Source of the DNA: Candidatus Acidiferrum typicum
Lineage (GTDB): Bacteria; Acidobacteriota; Terriglobia; Acidiferrales; UBA7541
NCBI GenBank assembly: GCA_002478115.1
Contig: DLMH01000007.1
Span: forward strand, 1-44,804
DNA: 44,804 bases
Reading direction: 5' to 3'
The notes beneath the pieces were generated by a model that saw only the letters and a list, made by a program, of their open reading frames with translations, searched no databases and was not told the origin of the DNA. Of this stretch, positions 43,689-44,804 are shown one piece after another. Position 1 is the stretch's first letter; each line of letters starts with the position of its first letter. The translations under genes and the position numbers were made by a program.

Positions 43689-44102
43689 ATGTGCATGCCT
43701 GCGCATCGATGCACACCCGTTCTCAGCGCTCATCGGCTGGAGCAGGTGCTCACCACAGTGGCCAGGAATTGGTTCCTCGCTTCGTGCAGGCTCGTCGATC
43801 TTGGCGACGGCGACATGATCAAGGTGATGGCCGATGAAAACGATGAGATTTACAATCTCACGCCTGCCGTCATCAACGAAACCGTTCTGGCCGCCCGTGA
43901 CTTCCTGCACTCACCGGCGGGGGAAAAAGAGTACAAGAAGCTGCTTCCCGCGACTGGTCGCGGGAAAGATACGGGAGATGGTCCAGTAATTGCCGAGTTT
44001 CTTGACTGGGACCGTCAGCGTGTAAAAGAAGCCCTAGCCGAGATTTCCGACATTGAAGAGAAAGTGGTTGAGAAGGAAGTCATTGATCGAAGCTGGCGGT
44101 GA
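43689..44102 (+). CDS. Hypothetical protein of the element
   Basis: Up to 137 residues from the ATG at 43689; the better-looking part starts at an internal ATG (43816) giving MIKVMADENDEIYNL. That section (about 43-137) is acidic, without membrane helices: NLTPAVINETVLAARDFLHSP, then a Gly-rich loop, then a coiled helix KEALAEISDIEEKVVEKEVID. Orientation is opposite to all its element neighbours. I do not recognise it. The upstream third may be noncoding, since it overlaps an inverted repeat. Confidence 0.5.
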   Translation: MCMPAHRCTPVLSAHRLEQVLTTVARNWFLASCRLVDLGDGDMIKVMADENDEIYNLTPAVINETVLAARDFLHSPAGEKEYKKLLPATGRGKDTGDGPVIAEFLDWDRQRVKEALAEISDIEEKVVEKEVIDRSWR

Positions 44103-44213
44103 CCAACCGCCAGCCGGCAGGGGCAGACCCTTTCCTTCTGGCAGCCATCGATGCTTGCACTCTGACCGATCGCAGACGCAAATCCTACCTTGTTCAATCG
44201 CCATATTAACCCC

Positions 44214-44228
44214 TGCACTAATAGTGCA
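44214..44228. promoter_or_regulatory. Perfect 15-bp palindrome, operator candidate
   Basis: TGCACTA-A-TAGTGCA is immediately next to the stop of the minus-strand gene at 44229 and 111 nt after the plus-strand gene. Such short AT-containing dyads are typical for repressor dimers; no T-run supports a terminator. Confidence 0.45.
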
Positions 44229-44435
44229 TCATACTCCGGATGGCGGCCAGAAGAATTCCGGCAAATCGCCATCGACGGCTACATAGCGGGAGGGTTCCGG
44301 GGGCTCCTGGTCTTTGTGCTCCGGTTCTGAACGGAGACGCCGGCGATACCGTTCGTCCGCGCGATGCGCTGCAGCGATGCAAGAATCCTGCTCATCACCG
44401 ACCGGCCGAAAAATGGAATGGTTTCGATTTCTCAT
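44229..44435 (-). CDS. Small hypothetical protein, coupled to the preceding gene
   Basis: 68 residues. Its ATG overlaps the TGA of the upstream gene (ATGA), which fixes the start and supports a real gene. The product is highly charged (HRADERYRRRLRSEPEHKDQEPPEPS) with a hydrophobic/aromatic tail (DLPEFFWPPSGV). No known domain is visible. It lies in the minus-strand early-like region of the element. Confidence 0.55.
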   Translation of the reverse strand: MRNRNHSIFRPVGDEQDSCIAAAHRADERYRRRLRSEPEHKDQEPPEPSRYVAVDGDLPEFFWPPSGV

Positions 44436-44776
44436 TTCAAAAACCCCCGGCGGCGCAGTTCCTCGAGTTGTGCTGTGATGGAGCGCGGCGCGGCCAATAG
44501 TGGAATCTTTTTCGATTTTGGCGGTGTCGGTTTCCTGGGCTCGAAGTGTTTTTGAATCTCGGCCTTGAAATTCGCGCATTCCTTAATGGCTGCTTCCCGC
44601 TCTTCTGCAGTTAGCGTTTCGGCGTACTCCAACAACGGTGGGCCAAGGAAAATGGTCCTGTCAAAAGGGACTGCTGCACGTATGTGTCCCGGCTTTGGAA
44701 ACTGCTCCGCGGTTTTGATCGCATTCTCGCAGCCGGCATCAATCTGTTCTGGGCTTAGATCCGACAGCGCTTCCAA
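44432..44776 (-). CDS. Small phage-replication-like protein, edge of window
   Basis: 114 residues from the TTG at 44776; no upstream in-frame start, since a TGA lies four codons before it. LSPEQIDAGCENAIKTAEQFPKPGHIRAA resembles the helical segment of phage replication/loader proteins of the P or G39P kind (LTxEQ...FPxPxxIR). A second half is Lys/Pro-rich and then a helix (AQLEELRRRGF). This assignment is inferred from a short motif only. Its stop overlaps the next start (ATGA). The start codon is uncertain because a coupled upstream gene may be cut by the window edge. Confidence 0.6.
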   Translation of the reverse strand: MEALSDLSPEQIDAGCENAIKTAEQFPKPGHIRAAVPFDRTIFLGPPLLEYAETLTAEEREAAIKECANFKAEIQKHFEPRKPTPPKSKKIPLLAAPRSITAQLEELRRRGFLK

Positions 44777-44804
44777 GTAGACGGCTCATGCTTATCCGGT
44801 TGTT

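Larger units (their letters stand above)
40278..44804. mobile_element. Phage-like integrated element (left part)
   Basis: From the second attachment repeat to the window edge lies a run of small genes, mostly on the minus strand, with overlapping ends and two helix-turn-helix proteins. No integrase, capsid or terminase is seen, so it could be a prophage, a phage satellite or another integrative element. It continues beyond the window. Confidence 0.65.

Overview
The window reads as a chromosomal segment of an acidobacterium (Terriglobia-like). This is inferred from the GC-rich coding style, a short secretin/pseudopilin operon whose secretin ends in a cohesin-like domain, paired TonB-C-terminal proteins, a DUF4097 protein, and many short dispersed palindromic repeats. 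No rRNA or other species marker is present, so the assignment is a judgement.

Layout. (1) 0.5-8 kb: a Tat-exported clan GH-A glycoside hydrolase, two paralogous FlgO-like/TonB-C proteins about 4 kb apart, an APC amino acid permease, an S1/P1-nuclease-like zinc protein and adenosine deaminase. (2) 8-16 kb: purS, a small lipoprotein, glmS, a barrel-less POTRA protein, larE, a DUF4097 protein and a TPR-TlpA thioredoxin. (3) 16-21 kb: a gene-poor stretch, a SpoIIE-type phosphatase and a hybrid histidine kinase with one degenerate receiver. (4) 21-29 kb, minus strand: metG, tatD, a polyprenyl diphosphate synthase and an HDAC-like deacetylase, plus larC and a BaiN-type flavoprotein. (5) 29-38.6 kb: a shortened DUF2207 protein, argS, smpB-pepA, the secretin with two pseudopilins, and a dCMP-type deaminase.

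(6) 38.7-44.8 kb is accessory DNA. Two 82-bp direct repeats (one mismatch) each carry the 3' half of a tRNA-Met(CAU) gene and its terminator. They bracket a 1.4-kb cassette whose only gene is a DUF4238 protein. To the right of the second repeat lies a second element: a phage-like, mostly minus-strand run of small genes continuing past the window edge. This looks like tandem accretion of integrated elements at one tRNA gene; the intact tRNA and any integrase would lie beyond the right edge.

Two genome-scale signals recur. Several genes have a TAnnnT box exactly 6 nt (others 7-10 nt) before the start codon with no Shine-Dalgarno sequence, which predicts leaderless mRNAs. A two-hairpin repeat of about 65 nt occurs three times with compensatory changes in its stems.
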